From: Caulobacter vibrioides
Lineage (GTDB): Bacteria > Pseudomonadota > Alphaproteobacteria > Caulobacterales > Caulobacteraceae
DNA length: 64,000 bases
Reading direction: 5' to 3'
Assembly (NCBI RefSeq): GCF_002310375.3
Contig: NZ_CP023315.3
Span: 4,080,052 to 4,144,051, forward strand
A program made the translations under genes and the position numbers. The notes under the pieces are model-generated. The model saw only the letters and a list, made by a program, of their open reading frames with translations, was not told the DNA's origin and made no database searches. Shown here one piece after another: positions 8,757-16,889 of the stretch. Position 1 is the first letter of the stretch, and every line of letters begins with the position of its first letter.

Positions 8757-8871
8757 CTGTCATCCCAGACAAGCGCGCAGCGCGCCGATCCGGGATCGCC
8801 GGAGGCTCGGAGCTTGTTGCGGTCCCGGCTCTCCCCCCGGGCTCAAGGCCGGGGTCCGGCCGGGATGACAG
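8757..8871. repeat. CATCCCGG-family palindromic repeat, copy 1
   Basis: Terminal inverted repeats CTGTCATCCC and GGGATGACAG flank about 95 bases that include GGTCCCGGCT and CCCCGGGCTCAAGGCCGGGGTCCGG. Same family as 39971-40081 and 43174-43278, which have the same ends and the internal GGGACCCAGGGG/CCCCTGGGTCCC pair. It begins 4 bases after the ftsK stop codon, consistent with a 3'-end role (terminator or mRNA stabiliser). Confidence 0.7.
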
Positions 8872-9017
8872 ACCTTGTTTGATCGGGGCGGGAAGCAACC
8901 TTCACCTTGGCGGCAACGTTTTCGACGCTCGCAACCTGAACGCGGCTTCATCGGGCCGCCGGAAAATGGCCTTGCGGCGGCCTTCGCGGCGACCAAGCTA
9001 GGGGCTAAGGAGTCCAG

Positions 9018-9677
9018 ATGATCACTCGCCGTATCCTGCTGGCGGCCGGCCTCGCCGCCGCCCTCGCCTCGCCCGCCCTGGTCACCCCCGCCTGGGCCCA
9101 GGGCTCGACCGCGCCGGTTCCGGCCAAGCTGACCGCCGAGCAGAAGGCGCTACTGGACAAGGCCACCGCCTATATCCAGGGCCTGTCTTCGGCCAAGGGT
9201 CGCTTCGTGCAGACCGATCAGCGCGGAACCCAGACCCAAGGGACCTTCTACCTGCAGCGGCCTGGCAAGGCGCGGTTCGCCTATGATCCGCCGGCGGGCC
9301 TGCTGGTCGTCAGCAACGGCAATAACGTCAACATCTTCGACAGCCGGCTGAAGACGTACGAGAGCTATCCGCTCAGCAAGACGCCGCTGAACCTGCTGCT
9401 GGCCCGCGAGGTTCGCCTGGATCGCGGCGTGGTCATCACCGATATCCGGCCGCTGGCCGACGGCTTCACGATCGTGGCGCAAGACGCCAAGCGCCAGGCG
9501 CTGGGCAAGATCTCGTTGGACTTCTCGAACGGCCCCGTCGGCCTGATGGGCTGGACGGTCACCGACATCAAGGGCGGCCAAATCCGCGTGCGCCTCAGCG
9601 ACTTCGCCGAAACCGCCGATCTCGACCCCAAACTGTTCGTCTTGACCGACCCGCGTCGCAAGGTCGGCAAGCCCTAG
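9018..9677 (+). CDS. lolA: Outer-membrane lipoprotein carrier protein LolA
   Basis: 219 codons from ATG 9018, with AAGGAG 6 bases upstream. Periplasmic chaperone that carries lipoproteins from the LolCDE transporter to the outer membrane. A signal peptide covers residues 1-28 (hydrophobic LLAAGLAAALA, cleavage near AWAQ). The mature part shows the LolA pattern: helix with AKGRFVQTD, the strand TQGTFYLQRPGKARFAYDPP, then NNVNIFDSRLKTYESYPL, and the C-terminal DFS/GWTV and VRLSDF strands that build the open barrel. Length is normal. Followed by a candidate small RNA unit and xth. Confidence 0.93.
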   Translation: MITRRILLAAGLAAALASPALVTPAWAQGSTAPVPAKLTAEQKALLDKATAYIQGLSSAKGRFVQTDQRGTQTQGTFYLQRPGKARFAYDPPAGLLVVSNGNNVNIFDSRLKTYESYPLSKTPLNLLLAREVRLDRGVVITDIRPLADGFTIVAQDAKRQALGKISLDFSNGPVGLMGWTVTDIKGGQIRVRLSDFAETADLDPKLFVLTDPRRKVGKP

Positions 9678-9733
9678 CCCCGTCGGGTTTGTGACATTCT
9701 CACAACAGGCAAGAATCAACCGACCCGTCTCTT

Positions 9734-9763
9734 GACTAAAAATTAGGACGTGGCATATTTAAC
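9734..9763 (+). promoter_or_regulatory. Candidate sigma70-type promoter for a small RNA
   Basis: TTGACT and TATTTA separated by 18 bases, in an A/T-rich patch (CTAAAAATTAGG ... CATATTTAAC) that stands out in this GC-rich region. It lies about 65 bases past the lolA stop and about 150 before xth. The first clear terminator downstream ends near 9886, which would give a transcript of about 115 bases. Confidence 0.5.
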
Positions 9764-9769
9764 ACGCAT

Positions 9770-9886
9770 GGCGATGAGCGACCGACCCGCTCCTCGCGAA
9801 CCGTGCCGGATCCTATCCCCTCCCGGCGGCGGCATGAGAGACTAGACTTTCGCCCAGATGCTCGATGCATCTGGGCGTTTTTCTTT
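9770..9886 (+). ncRNA. Candidate small RNA between lolA and xth
   Basis: Defined by the promoter-like element at 9734-9763 and the intrinsic terminator at 9851-9886; no ribosome binding site or credible ORF lies between. The predicted transcript has GCCGG and CCGGC (about 9813-9832) that can close a hairpin exposing a C-rich loop, ATCCTATCCCCTC. C-rich loops of this kind in alphaproteobacterial sRNAs pair with Shine-Dalgarno sequences; Caulobacter GsrN is one known sRNA of roughly this size and form. I cannot confirm identity with GsrN, and I do not see a sigma-T promoter (GGAAC-N16/17-CGTT) here. Transcript ends are inferred. Confidence 0.5.
9851..9886 (+). terminator. Strong Rho-independent terminator
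   Basis: A perfect 10-base stem CGCCCAGATG / CATCTGGGCG around a 7-base loop, followed directly by TTTTTCTTT. This is the clearest intrinsic terminator in the window. It sits 33 bases before the xth start, so it ends transcription of something upstream, either a lolA read-through or the candidate small RNA. Confidence 0.85.
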
Positions 9887-9918
9887 CCGGTCCCCAAAAA
9901 CCGCGATAGAGCGGGGCC

Positions 9919-10725
9919 ATGCGCCTCCGTATCGCCACCTGGAACGTCAATTCCGTCCGCCTTCGCGCCGAACAGGCCGCTCGCTTCGTCGACGAACAGG
10001 CTCCGGACGTCCTCTGCATGCAGGAGATCAAGTGCCAGGAGGGCGAGTTTCCGCGTGAGGCCTTCGAGGCCATGGGCCTGCCGCATCTGAAGATCGCCGG
10101 CCAGAAAGGCTGGCACGGGGTGGCCATCGCCTCGCGCCTGCCGATCGAGGACGTTCCCACCCTGATGACCTGCCGCGAGGGCCATGCCCGCTGCGTGGCG
10201 GTCAAGGTGGCCGGGGTCGAGATCCAGAACTTCTACATTCCAGCCGGCGGCGACACCCCCGACCGTGTCGCCAATCCGAAGTTCGACCACAAGCTCGACT
10301 TCTACGAGACCCTGACCGCCGCGCTGACGCGGCGCGACCCCAAGGACCCGCTGATCGTCACCGGCGACTTGAACATCGCGCCCGGCGAGAACGACGTCTG
10401 GAGCCACCGCCAGATGCTGAAGGTGGTCAGCCATACGCCGCCGGAGTTGGAAGCCTTCGACGCACTGATCAGGTCGATGGACCTCTTGGACCTGCCGCGC
10501 CTGGCGACGCCGGAGCCGCAGAAGCTGTTTTCCTGGTGGAGCTATCGCGCCGCTGATTTCCGCAAGTCCAACCGCGGCCTGCGCCTGGACCACATCCTGG
10601 CCAGCCCCGGCCTGCGCGATGCGGCGATCCTGGACGGCAAGGTCTCCTCGCGAGTCCACGATGACGTGCGCGAATGGGAGCGCCCCAGCGATCACGCGCC
10701 GGTCACGGCCGACCTGAAGGTCTGA
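9919..10725 (+). CDS. xth: Exodeoxyribonuclease III (AP endonuclease)
   Basis: 268 codons from ATG 9919. Cuts DNA 5' to abasic sites and degrades 3' ends in base-excision repair. The EEP-fold motifs are in order: RIATWNVNSVR at the N-terminus (metal-binding Asn), MQEIKC near residue 35 (catalytic Glu), the central active-site region (NFYIPAGGD), TGDLNIAP near residue 155, LRLDHILAS, and the C-terminal PSDHAPV with the catalytic Asp-His pair. Length fits the family. It converges on mutM, another repair gene, with a shared hairpin between them. Confidence 0.95.
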   Translation: MRLRIATWNVNSVRLRAEQAARFVDEQAPDVLCMQEIKCQEGEFPREAFEAMGLPHLKIAGQKGWHGVAIASRLPIEDVPTLMTCREGHARCVAVKVAGVEIQNFYIPAGGDTPDRVANPKFDHKLDFYETLTAALTRRDPKDPLIVTGDLNIAPGENDVWSHRQMLKVVSHTPPELEAFDALIRSMDLLDLPRLATPEPQKLFSWWSYRAADFRKSNRGLRLDHILASPGLRDAAILDGKVSSRVHDDVREWERPSDHAPVTADLKV

Positions 10726-10745
10726 GGCGATGGACGCTCAGACCT
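10718..10745. terminator. Hairpin shared by the converging xth and mutM ends
   Basis: A perfect 9-base stem AGGTCTGAG / CTCAGACCT with a 10-base loop. It spans both stop codons (xth TGA and mutM TGA), so one palindrome is read at the 3' end of both transcripts. There is no T-run, so if it terminates it is probably with help from Rho or acts as an RNA 3'-end stabiliser. Confidence 0.5.
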
Positions 10746-11601
10746 GACAGACCGGACAGAAGAAGGTTGAACGTCCCGCCTGGACCTCCCGAGCGATCAC
10801 GCCCTTGCACCCTGGGGTCGGGCAGGGCTGTCCCTCGCGGTCGTAGACGCGGAACCGATGCTGGAAATAGCCCAGCGCGCCATCAGCGGCGGCGAAGTCC
10901 TTCAAGGTGGAGCCCCCGACCTCGACCGCCTCCGCCAGAACGTCCTTGATCGCGGCGGTGAGCGGAGTCAGCCGCTTCTTCGCGATGTTTCCAGACGGCT
11001 TGAAGGGCGAGATGCCGGACCGGTGCAGGGCCTCACAGACATAGATGTTGCCCAGGCCGGCGACGGTGCGCTGGTCCAGAAGCAGGGTCTTGGGCCCCTG
11101 CTTGCGATTGGCGAAGGCCTTTTCCAACGTGCGGGCGTCGAAACCCTCACCCAGCGGCTCGGGGCCCATGGCGGCGAACCAGGCATGGTGGCTGACGCGA
11201 TCTGTCGGGATCAGGTCCATGAAGCCGAAGCGGCGCGGGTCGAAATAGGTGACCGTCGCGCCGTCCTCGGTCTGGAACACGACATGGGCATGCTTGTCGT
11301 CGGGCGTGATCTCGCGAGCGAAGTCGCCGGGACGAACCGTTCCCTCCGGCGCGGCGATCTCGAAGCGGCCGGTCATGCCCAGGTGCATCACCAGGGTGTC
11401 GCCCCGGTCGAGCGGCGCCAGGATGTACTTGGCGCGGCGATCCAGCCGCAGGATCCGCGCGCCGGTCAGTCGCTGCACGAAGCCGTCGGGCAGCGGGAAG
11501 CGCAGGTCGGGCCGGTTGGCGCGGACGCTGGAAAGACGCGCCCCGGACAAGACGGGCTCCAGGCCCCGGCGGACGGTCTCGACTTCGGGCAATTCGGGCA
11601 C
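10738..11601 (-). CDS. mutM: Formamidopyrimidine-DNA glycosylase (8-oxoguanine repair)
   Basis: 287 codons from GTG 11601. The start is fixed by the family: the mature enzyme must begin PELPEVE, with Pro2 as the catalytic nucleophile and Glu3 next to it, so the long upstream extension is not part of the gene. Removes 8-oxoguanine and FapyG, then cleaves the strand by beta/delta elimination. Later landmarks are LGMTGRF (residues about 75), the H2TH region with GLGNIYVCEALHRSGI, and a C-terminal zinc finger with C-x4-C ... C-x2-C (CPTPGC and FFCPVC). Divergent from ubiE, 82 bases apart. Confidence 0.95.
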   Translation of the reverse strand: MPELPEVETVRRGLEPVLSGARLSSVRANRPDLRFPLPDGFVQRLTGARILRLDRRAKYILAPLDRGDTLVMHLGMTGRFEIAAPEGTVRPGDFAREITPDDKHAHVVFQTEDGATVTYFDPRRFGFMDLIPTDRVSHHAWFAAMGPEPLGEGFDARTLEKAFANRKQGPKTLLLDQRTVAGLGNIYVCEALHRSGISPFKPSGNIAKKRLTPLTAAIKDVLAEAVEVGGSTLKDFAAADGALGYFQHRFRVYDREGQPCPTPGCKGVIAREVQAGRSTFFCPVCQV

Positions 11602-11683
11602 AGGGAACCTTCGGCGGATGACGGCGGGCGTGTCGCGGGCTAATAGCGGACTTAAGATATAGAAAGCCCGGCCCAAAGACGTC

Positions 11684-12442
11684 ATGAGCAACACCTCCGC
11701 CAGCTTCGGTTTCAAGGATGTCGACGCCTCGCTGAAGGCGGGCCTGGTCCGCGGGGTCTTCGACCGCGTCGCCAAGAACTACGACATCATGAACGACCTG
11801 ATGAGCGGCGGCGTCCACCGGCTGTGGAAGGACGCGGTGGCCGCACGCCTCAATCCGCAGCCCGGCGAGGTGATCATCGACTGCGCCGGCGGCACCGGTG
11901 ATATGGCGCGGCGCTTCGCCAAGATGGCGCGCAAGGCCCAGGAACGCCGGGGCGGCCCCGACGCGACGATCAACATCGTCGACTACAACGCCGAAATGAT
12001 CATGGCCGGCATCGAGCGGGGCGGCGAGCCGGAGATCACCTGGACCGTCGGCGACGCCCAGCGCCTGCCGCTGCCGGACGCCTATGCCGACGCCTATGTG
12101 ATCTCGTTCGGCATCCGCAACGTGACCGACATCAACGCGGCCCTGCGCGAAGCCCGGCGCGTGCTCAAGCCGGGCGGCCGGTTCCTGTGCCTGGAATTCT
12201 CGCGGCCGGTCACCGAGCCTTTGGCCAAAGCCTATGACGCCTACAGCTTCAAGGTCATTCCGCAGGTCGGCGAGTGGGTCGCCAAGGACCGCGAGGCCTA
12301 CCAGTATCTCGTCGAGAGCATCCGGCGCTTCCCCGATCAGCGGACCTTCGCGGGCATGATCGAGGCCGCCGGATTCAAGCGCGTGACCTTCACCAATTTC
12401 ACCGGCGGCGTTGCGGCCCTGCACCAGGGCTGGGCGATCTAG
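11684..12442 (+). CDS. ubiE: Demethylubiquinone/demethylmenaquinone C-methyltransferase UbiE
   Basis: 252 codons from ATG 11684. SAM-dependent C-methylation of the quinone ring in ubiquinone synthesis. The N-terminus [30 protein letters not shown] is the UbiE family signature; the SAM-binding motif I is [12 protein letters not shown] (residues about 64-75), and the C-terminal [18 protein letters not shown] and [12 protein letters not shown] blocks follow. First gene of a ubiE-ubiB unit, with only four bases before the ubiB start codon, as in many alphaproteobacteria. Confidence 0.95.
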   Translation: MSNTSASFGFKDVDASLKAGLVRGVFDRVAKNYDIMNDLMSGGVHRLWKDAVAARLNPQPGEVIIDCAGGTGDMARRFAKMARKAQERRGGPDATINIVDYNAEMIMAGIERGGEPEITWTVGDAQRLPLPDAYADAYVISFGIRNVTDINAALREARRVLKPGGRFLCLEFSRPVTEPLAKAYDAYSFKVIPQVGEWVAKDREAYQYLVESIRRFPDQRTFAGMIEAAGFKRVTFTNFTGGVAALHQGWAI

Positions 12443-12446
12443 GATC

Positions 12447-13952
12447 GTGGCCACGCTCGAAGCCTTCTGGCGTCTGACCGGCGCGGGCTGGTCCCTGGTC
12501 CGGGCCGACGCCCTGATCCCGCGTGAACTGGAACCCCTGCTTCCCCCCAGCGCGAAGCTGGCGGGGCGCGTCCTGCGCCTCTTCGCAGGCCCGGCCGCCC
12601 GCGAGGGACGTCCCGGGGAACGCCTGGCGGCGGTGCTCGAGTGTCAAGGGCCGGCCGCAATCAAGATGGGCCAGTTCCTGTCGACCCGCGCCGACATCTT
12701 TGGCGCGGCTTTCGCCGAAGACCTGTCGCGCCTGAAGGATCGGCTGCCGGCTTTTCCGCTGAGCGTCGCCAAGGCCGAGATCGCTCGCAACCTCGGCAAG
12801 CCGCTGGACGAGATCTTCGCCGAGATCGGTGAACCGGTGGCCGCCGCTTCTCTGGCTCAGGCCCACCCCGCAACGCTGGTCGACGGCCAAAAGGTCGCGG
12901 TCAAGGTCCTGCGCCCGGGCGTCGAGCGGCAGGTCGCCCGAGACACCGCCGTCCTGCGCCTGGCCGCGCGTCTCGCCGAGACCCTCGTCCCAGCCTCGCG
13001 ACGTCTGCGTCCGACCGAGTTCGTCGAGGTCGTGATCCGCGCACTCGATCTTGAGATGGACCTGCGCTTCGAGGCCGCCGGCTGCGCCGAGCTGGGCGAG
13101 GCCATGGCCAAAGACCCCTATATGCGCGCGCCCGCCGTCTGCTGGGAGGGCGTCGGCAAACGCGTCCTGACCTTGAGCTGGGCGGAAGGCGCACCCTTGT
13201 CCGACCCCGCCGCACTGGATCTGCCCGGCCTGGACCGCAAGGCGCTGGCCGAGAACGTCACGCGAGGGTTTCTCGCGCAAGCGCTGGACCATGGCCTGTT
13301 CCACGGCGACCTGCACGAAGGAAACCTGTTCGTGGCGGCCCCGGCGGCGATCACGGCGGTCGACTACGGCATCCTCGGCCGCCTTGGTCCCGGCGAGCGG
13401 CGCTACCTCGCCGAGATCCTCTACGGCTTTCTCAATCGCGACTACGCGCGGGTGGCCAAGATTCACTTCGACGCCGGCTATGTGCCGGCGCACCAGGACA
13501 TGGACGCCTTCGCCCAAGCTTTGCGCGCGGTCGGCGAACCGGTCTTCGGCCGCAATGCGCGCGAGGTCTCGATGGGCCGGCTGCTCGCGCAACTTTTCGA
13601 GATCACCGCGCTGTTCGACATGGCCCTGCGGCCCGAACTGGTGCTGCTGCAGAAGACCATGGTGACCGTCGAGGGCGTTGCTCGCCGCATCGACCCGACC
13701 CACGACCTTTGGGCCGCCGCCGACCCGGTGGTGCGCCGCTGGATCGGCCGCGAACTCTCCCCCGCCGCCAAGGCCCGCGATTTCGCCGAGGAGGCGTTGC
13801 GCGCCATCAAGGCCCTGGCTCGCCTGGCCGAGGCGCCCCCAGCCTCGCCCGTGATCACGGAGCGGGCGCATACCTGGCCCCTGATATGGTTCCTCGTCGG
13901 GGCAACCACGGCAGGCGCGGCGTTCGTGACCGGATTGCTGCTGGCGCGGTAA
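12447..13952 (+). CDS. ubiB: UbiB family atypical kinase (2-octaprenylphenol hydroxylation factor)
   Basis: 501 codons from GTG 12447, 4 bases after the ubiE stop; the earlier ATG at 12411 would lie deep in ubiE. UbiB is a membrane-attached ADCK-type ATPase needed for ubiquinone synthesis. The KxGQ motif typical of the family is IKMGQFLSTRADIF (near residue 74); the Ala-rich nucleotide loop reads AAASLAQAH instead of the usual AAASIAQVH; the catalytic loop is HGDLHEGNLFV and the metal site VDYG in place of DFG. The C-terminus carries a hydrophobic segment (LIWFLVGATTAGAAFVTGLLLA). Converges on the DUF5076-type gene 6 bases away. Confidence 0.92.
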   Translation: MATLEAFWRLTGAGWSLVRADALIPRELEPLLPPSAKLAGRVLRLFAGPAAREGRPGERLAAVLECQGPAAIKMGQFLSTRADIFGAAFAEDLSRLKDRLPAFPLSVAKAEIARNLGKPLDEIFAEIGEPVAAASLAQAHPATLVDGQKVAVKVLRPGVERQVARDTAVLRLAARLAETLVPASRRLRPTEFVEVVIRALDLEMDLRFEAAGCAELGEAMAKDPYMRAPAVCWEGVGKRVLTLSWAEGAPLSDPAALDLPGLDRKALAENVTRGFLAQALDHGLFHGDLHEGNLFVAAPAAITAVDYGILGRLGPGERRYLAEILYGFLNRDYARVAKIHFDAGYVPAHQDMDAFAQALRAVGEPVFGRNAREVSMGRLLAQLFEITALFDMALRPELVLLQKTMVTVEGVARRIDPTHDLWAAADPVVRRWIGRELSPAAKARDFAEEALRAIKALARLAEAPPASPVITERAHTWPLIWFLVGATTAGAAFVTGLLLAR

Positions 13953-13958
13953 GCCTCG

Positions 13959-14273
13959 TCAGCCGACACCGGCGGGCTTACCCCCCGCGCGTTGCGCCGT
14001 CGGCATGGCGGCCTCGACATTGAAGCTGCCGACGGTCGCTTTATAGAGCGCCGCTCGTGGCCCCATCCCCTCGGCGCTGAGGGCGTCGGCGACATGCCCC
14101 GCCATGTCGGCCAGAACAATGCCCCAGGCGGTGGTCTCCATCACCACCCCTTGATCCGCATAGAGGCCGCATTTCAACGAACAATGGAGCCCGCGTTCGG
14201 CGATCCAGACCCGCGCCAGTTCAACGGCGTTCGCATCGCGAAGCGCGGCGGACGGTACGACCCGCACATCCAT
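13959..14273 (-). CDS. DUF5076-type small protein
   Basis: 104 codons from ATG 14273, with GGAG 9 bases upstream. Reads as the alphaproteobacterial DUF5076 family: an N-terminal EL-RVWIAE-GLHCSL strand-helix pair and a central AWGIVLADMAGHVADAL helix, then FNVEAAMPT. No signal peptide or membrane segment, so cytoplasmic. Function unknown. It follows the toxin-like lipoprotein gene by 41 bases on the same strand, so the two are probably cotranscribed; this makes an immunity or chaperone role worth testing, but the family also occurs alone as I remember it, so that is only a hypothesis. Confidence 0.72.
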   Translation of the reverse strand: MDVRVVPSAALRDANAVELARVWIAERGLHCSLKCGLYADQGVVMETTAWGIVLADMAGHVADALSAEGMGPRAALYKATVGSFNVEAAMPTAQRAGGKPAGVG

Positions 14274-14314
14274 GGTTTACGTCTCCGAGATCCCAGACTG
14301 ATTTTGCCGCGGGC

Positions 14315-14878
14315 CTATCCTTCGGCCTGATCGCGACTGCGCGCCTTTGACGCTGAGGTCCGGCGCGCCTCACGCGCCTTTTGCTCGTCCCAATAGGCGC
14401 CGCCCTCGTCGGGCTTGAACATCGTTCGCGGCGCCCCCTCGCGCGACACCACCGCGAAGACATTGTCTTTGGGGTCGTAGATCAGAAGATCCCCATTCGC
14501 CCGCTTCAAGGTCTCAGCGCCCTTGGGCGGATCGCTGACGAAAGCGTGGGCCTTGGAGACGTTGTCATCGACCGATTTCGCCGAGAAGGCGGTCCCGTTT
14601 CGCTCGAAGGATCGTTGGGCGTTCTCGTCAGCCGAACGCGTGCGGTTGGCCGCCCAGTACGGCTTGCCAGCCACCAGCTTGATCGGCGCGTCGCGAGGAT
14701 CGCTCAGACGACCCTCCCCGCTCCTGCTGTCGATGGCGGCGGCGGCCCCGGTGCTGGCCGAGGCCCGGTCGCCGCCCGTTGGAGCCTTCACCGCTGAGGC
14801 GCCGCTGTCACAGGCCGAAAGTCCAACTGTGATCAGGATCCCCAAGACCCCGGCCGGCGCGAGTTTCACAATCTTCAT
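14315..14878 (-). CDS. Lipoprotein with a polymorphic-toxin-like C-terminal domain
   Basis: 187 codons from ATG 14878. A lipoprotein signal peptide ends in the lipobox LSAC with lipidated C23. Residues 24-60 are a low-complexity Ala/Ser/Gly linker. Residues about 95-165 show a pattern that I associate with small C-terminal RNase-type (BECR-fold) toxin domains: KAHAFVSDPPKG, RANGDLLIYDP, NVFAVVSREGAPRTMFKPDEG, AYWDEQ. The candidate active residues are H111, R126, D130, R151-T152, K155 and Y162. No delivery domain (RHS, CdiA, PAAR) is present. Identification as a toxin is by pattern memory only; it may instead be a harmless envelope lipoprotein. It is on the strand opposite to ubiB and coaBC. 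Confidence 0.6.
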   Translation of the reverse strand: MKIVKLAPAGVLGILITVGLSACDSGASAVKAPTGGDRASASTGAAAAIDSRSGEGRLSDPRDAPIKLVAGKPYWAANRTRSADENAQRSFERNGTAFSAKSVDDNVSKAHAFVSDPPKGAETLKRANGDLLIYDPKDNVFAVVSREGAPRTMFKPDEGGAYWDEQKAREARRTSASKARSRDQAEG

Positions 14879-15028
14879 GATCGCAACTGCCCAATTGCTC
14901 TACCTTAACGTTTAATGAACGAAAGCGGAACGCGAGTCGAGTCTCTTTTTCACGCTGCGATTGGCTCTGGCGCTTTGCCGCGCGGATGGGCATGTGCAGG
15001 GACAAACGACCGGAACGCGGAGCGGGAC

Positions 15029-16225
15029 GTGGCCGAGAAGCGAGTTCTCCTGATCGTCGGCGGGGGCGTGGCGGCCTATAAGGCGCTGCTGCTGACGCGC
15101 CTTCTACGCAAGGCCGGCATCGCCGTCCGCCCGATCCTGACCAAGGCCGGGGCCGAGTTTGTCACGCCGCTGTCCCTGGCGGCGCTGGCCGAGGACAAGG
15201 TCTACCAGGACCTTTTTTCGCTGACCGACGAACACGAGATGGGCCATATCGAACTGTCGCGGTCGGCCGATCTGGTCGTGGTGGCGCCGGCGACCGCAGA
15301 CCTGATCGGCAAGGCGGCCAACGGTCTGGCGGGCGACCTTGCCTCCACCACGCTGCTAGCCACCGACAAGCCCGTGCTGATGGCCCCGGCGATGAACGTG
15401 CGCATGTGGTTGCATCCGGCCACCCAGCGCAACATCGCCACGCTGAAGGCTGACGGCGTGACCTTTGTCGGGCCGGAGGACGGCGCCATGGCCTGTGGCG
15501 AGTTCGGTCCCGGACGCCTGGCTGAACCCGAGGAGATCTTCGCCGCGATCATGGCCGCGCTGGAGGGACCCGCCGCCCGGCCGCTCGAAGGCAAGCGGGC
15601 GCTGGTCACCGCTGGCCCGACGTTCGAGCCGATCGACCCTGTGCGCGGGATCACCAATCGATCCAGCGGCAAGCAGGGGTTCGCGATCGCAGACGCCCTC
15701 GCCCGGCTCGGCGCCGAAGTGACCCTGGTCGCCGGGCCGGTGGCCCTGCCCACCCCGCCCGGCGTTCGCCGGGTCGACGTCGAGACGGCTCGCCAGATGC
15801 TGGCCGCCAGTCAGGCCGCCCTGCCTGCTGATGTTGGCGTCTTTGTCGCCGCCGTCGCCGACTGGCGAGTCGACGAAGCCTTTGGTAGCAAGTTGAAGAA
15901 GGAAAAGGGCGGCCCTCCGGCCCTGACCTTTGTCGAGAACCCCGACATCCTGGCCACCCTGTCGGCTTCTGGCCCCCAGCGGCCCAGGCTGGTCATCGGT
16001 TTCGCGGCCGAGACCGACCATGTCGAGGAACACGCCCGCGCCAAGCTGGCGCGAAAGGGCTGCGACTGGATCATCGCCAACGATGTGACCGAGCCTGGCG
16101 TCATGGGCGGCGGTGAAAACGCCGTGCTGCTGGTGACGAAGTCCAGAACCGAACGCTGGGACCGCGCCGCCAAGGACCTTGTCGCGGCGCAGATCGCGGC
16201 CCGGATCGCCGAAGCCTTGGCTTAG
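15029..16225 (+). CDS. coaBC: Phosphopantothenoylcysteine decarboxylase/synthetase, bifunctional
   Basis: 398 codons from GTG 15029, placed so the protein starts just before the first strand [15 protein letters not shown]; the longer ATG form from 14915 adds a peptide with no domain value. Two steps of coenzyme A synthesis: N-terminal flavoprotein CoaC (residues 1-180; active-site His in the [11 protein letters not shown] block, the [16 protein letters not shown] substrate clamp and the [10 protein letters not shown] flap cysteine) and C-terminal CoaB (residues 185-398; [26 protein letters not shown] nucleotide loop region, KLKKEK motif). Upstream of dut in the classic order. Confidence 0.95.
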   Translation: MAEKRVLLIVGGGVAAYKALLLTRLLRKAGIAVRPILTKAGAEFVTPLSLAALAEDKVYQDLFSLTDEHEMGHIELSRSADLVVVAPATADLIGKAANGLAGDLASTTLLATDKPVLMAPAMNVRMWLHPATQRNIATLKADGVTFVGPEDGAMACGEFGPGRLAEPEEIFAAIMAALEGPAARPLEGKRALVTAGPTFEPIDPVRGITNRSSGKQGFAIADALARLGAEVTLVAGPVALPTPPGVRRVDVETARQMLAASQAALPADVGVFVAAVADWRVDEAFGSKLKKEKGGPPALTFVENPDILATLSASGPQRPRLVIGFAAETDHVEEHARAKLARKGCDWIIANDVTEPGVMGGGENAVLLVTKSRTERWDRAAKDLVAAQIAARIAEALA

Positions 16226-16284
16226 CCTTTCAGGACGGCGGGCAAATCAGCTACAGCCAGGGCGACCCCTTCGAGGAGCCCCGC

Positions 16285-16752
16285 ATGCCCGCCATTCCCG
16301 CCGGTCTCGCCATCCGTTTCAAGCGCTGGGACGGCAATTCTGATCTGCCTGTTCCCACCTACGCGACGGCGGGAGCCGCTGGGTTCGACCTTCGGGCGTC
16401 CGTGCCGGAAGACGAGCCGATCGTGCTGAAGCCCGGCGCCCGTTGCATGGCGCCCACCGGCTTTTCGGTCGCGATCCCGGACGGCTATGAGATGCAGGTG
16501 CGCCCACGGTCGGGCCTGGCGCTCAAGAACGGCGTCACGGTGGTCAATGCGCCCGGCACGGTCGATAGCGACTATCGCGGTCAGGTTTGCGTGCTGCTGA
16601 TCAATCTCGGCGAGGAAGACTTCACGATCCGTCGGGGTGATCGCATTGCTCAGGGCGTCATCGCCGCCGCGCCCCAATGGGCCCTGATCGAGGTCGAGGA
16701 TCTAGACGCGACCGAGCGGGGCGAGGGTGGCTTCGGGTCGACCGGCGTCTAG
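16285..16752 (+). CDS. dut: dUTP diphosphatase
   Basis: 155 codons from ATG 16285. Hydrolyses dUTP to dUMP, supplying thymidylate synthesis and keeping uracil out of DNA. All five trimeric dUTPase motifs are there: [45 protein letters not shown], and the C-terminal flexible arm [10 protein letters not shown]. Length is typical. Lies 59 bases after coaBC, likely the same transcript. Its stop codon overlaps that of the small membrane protein gene on the opposite strand through a shared CTAG. Confidence 0.97.
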   Translation: MPAIPAGLAIRFKRWDGNSDLPVPTYATAGAAGFDLRASVPEDEPIVLKPGARCMAPTGFSVAIPDGYEMQVRPRSGLALKNGVTVVNAPGTVDSDYRGQVCVLLINLGEEDFTIRRGDRIAQGVIAAAPQWALIEVEDLDATERGEGGFGSTGV

Positions 16753-16889
16753 TTGACGATCGGGCGCATGGCCCGCAGGCCCAGCACCAGATAGCCGCCA
16801 AAGCCCGCAGCGAAGGCTGCGGCCGCCGTCCACAAGACTGGGCGGAGCATGTCGAGCGGCGTCTGGCCGATCGGAGACTGAGACTTCAC
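16749..16889 (-). CDS. Small membrane protein, 46 residues
   Basis: 46 codons from GTG 16889. The evidence is a well-placed ribosome binding site (AGGAGG, 5 bases upstream) and a strongly hydrophobic middle: [20 protein letters not shown] (one membrane helix), preceded by a polar N-terminus ([12 protein letters not shown]) and ended by basic LRAMRPIVN, suggesting an inner membrane peptide with its C-terminus in the cytoplasm. No family recognised. It would be missed by a length cut-off. It converges tail-to-tail on dut, sharing the CTAG stop palindrome. Confidence 0.65.
   Translation of the reverse strand: MKSQSPIGQTPLDMLRPVLWTAAAAFAAGFGGYLVLGLRAMRPIVN

Noticed and set aside
14907..14917. 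TTAA-CGT-TTAA in the coaBC/lipoprotein divergent gap as a CtrA site.
   Set aside because: Spacer of only 3 bases.
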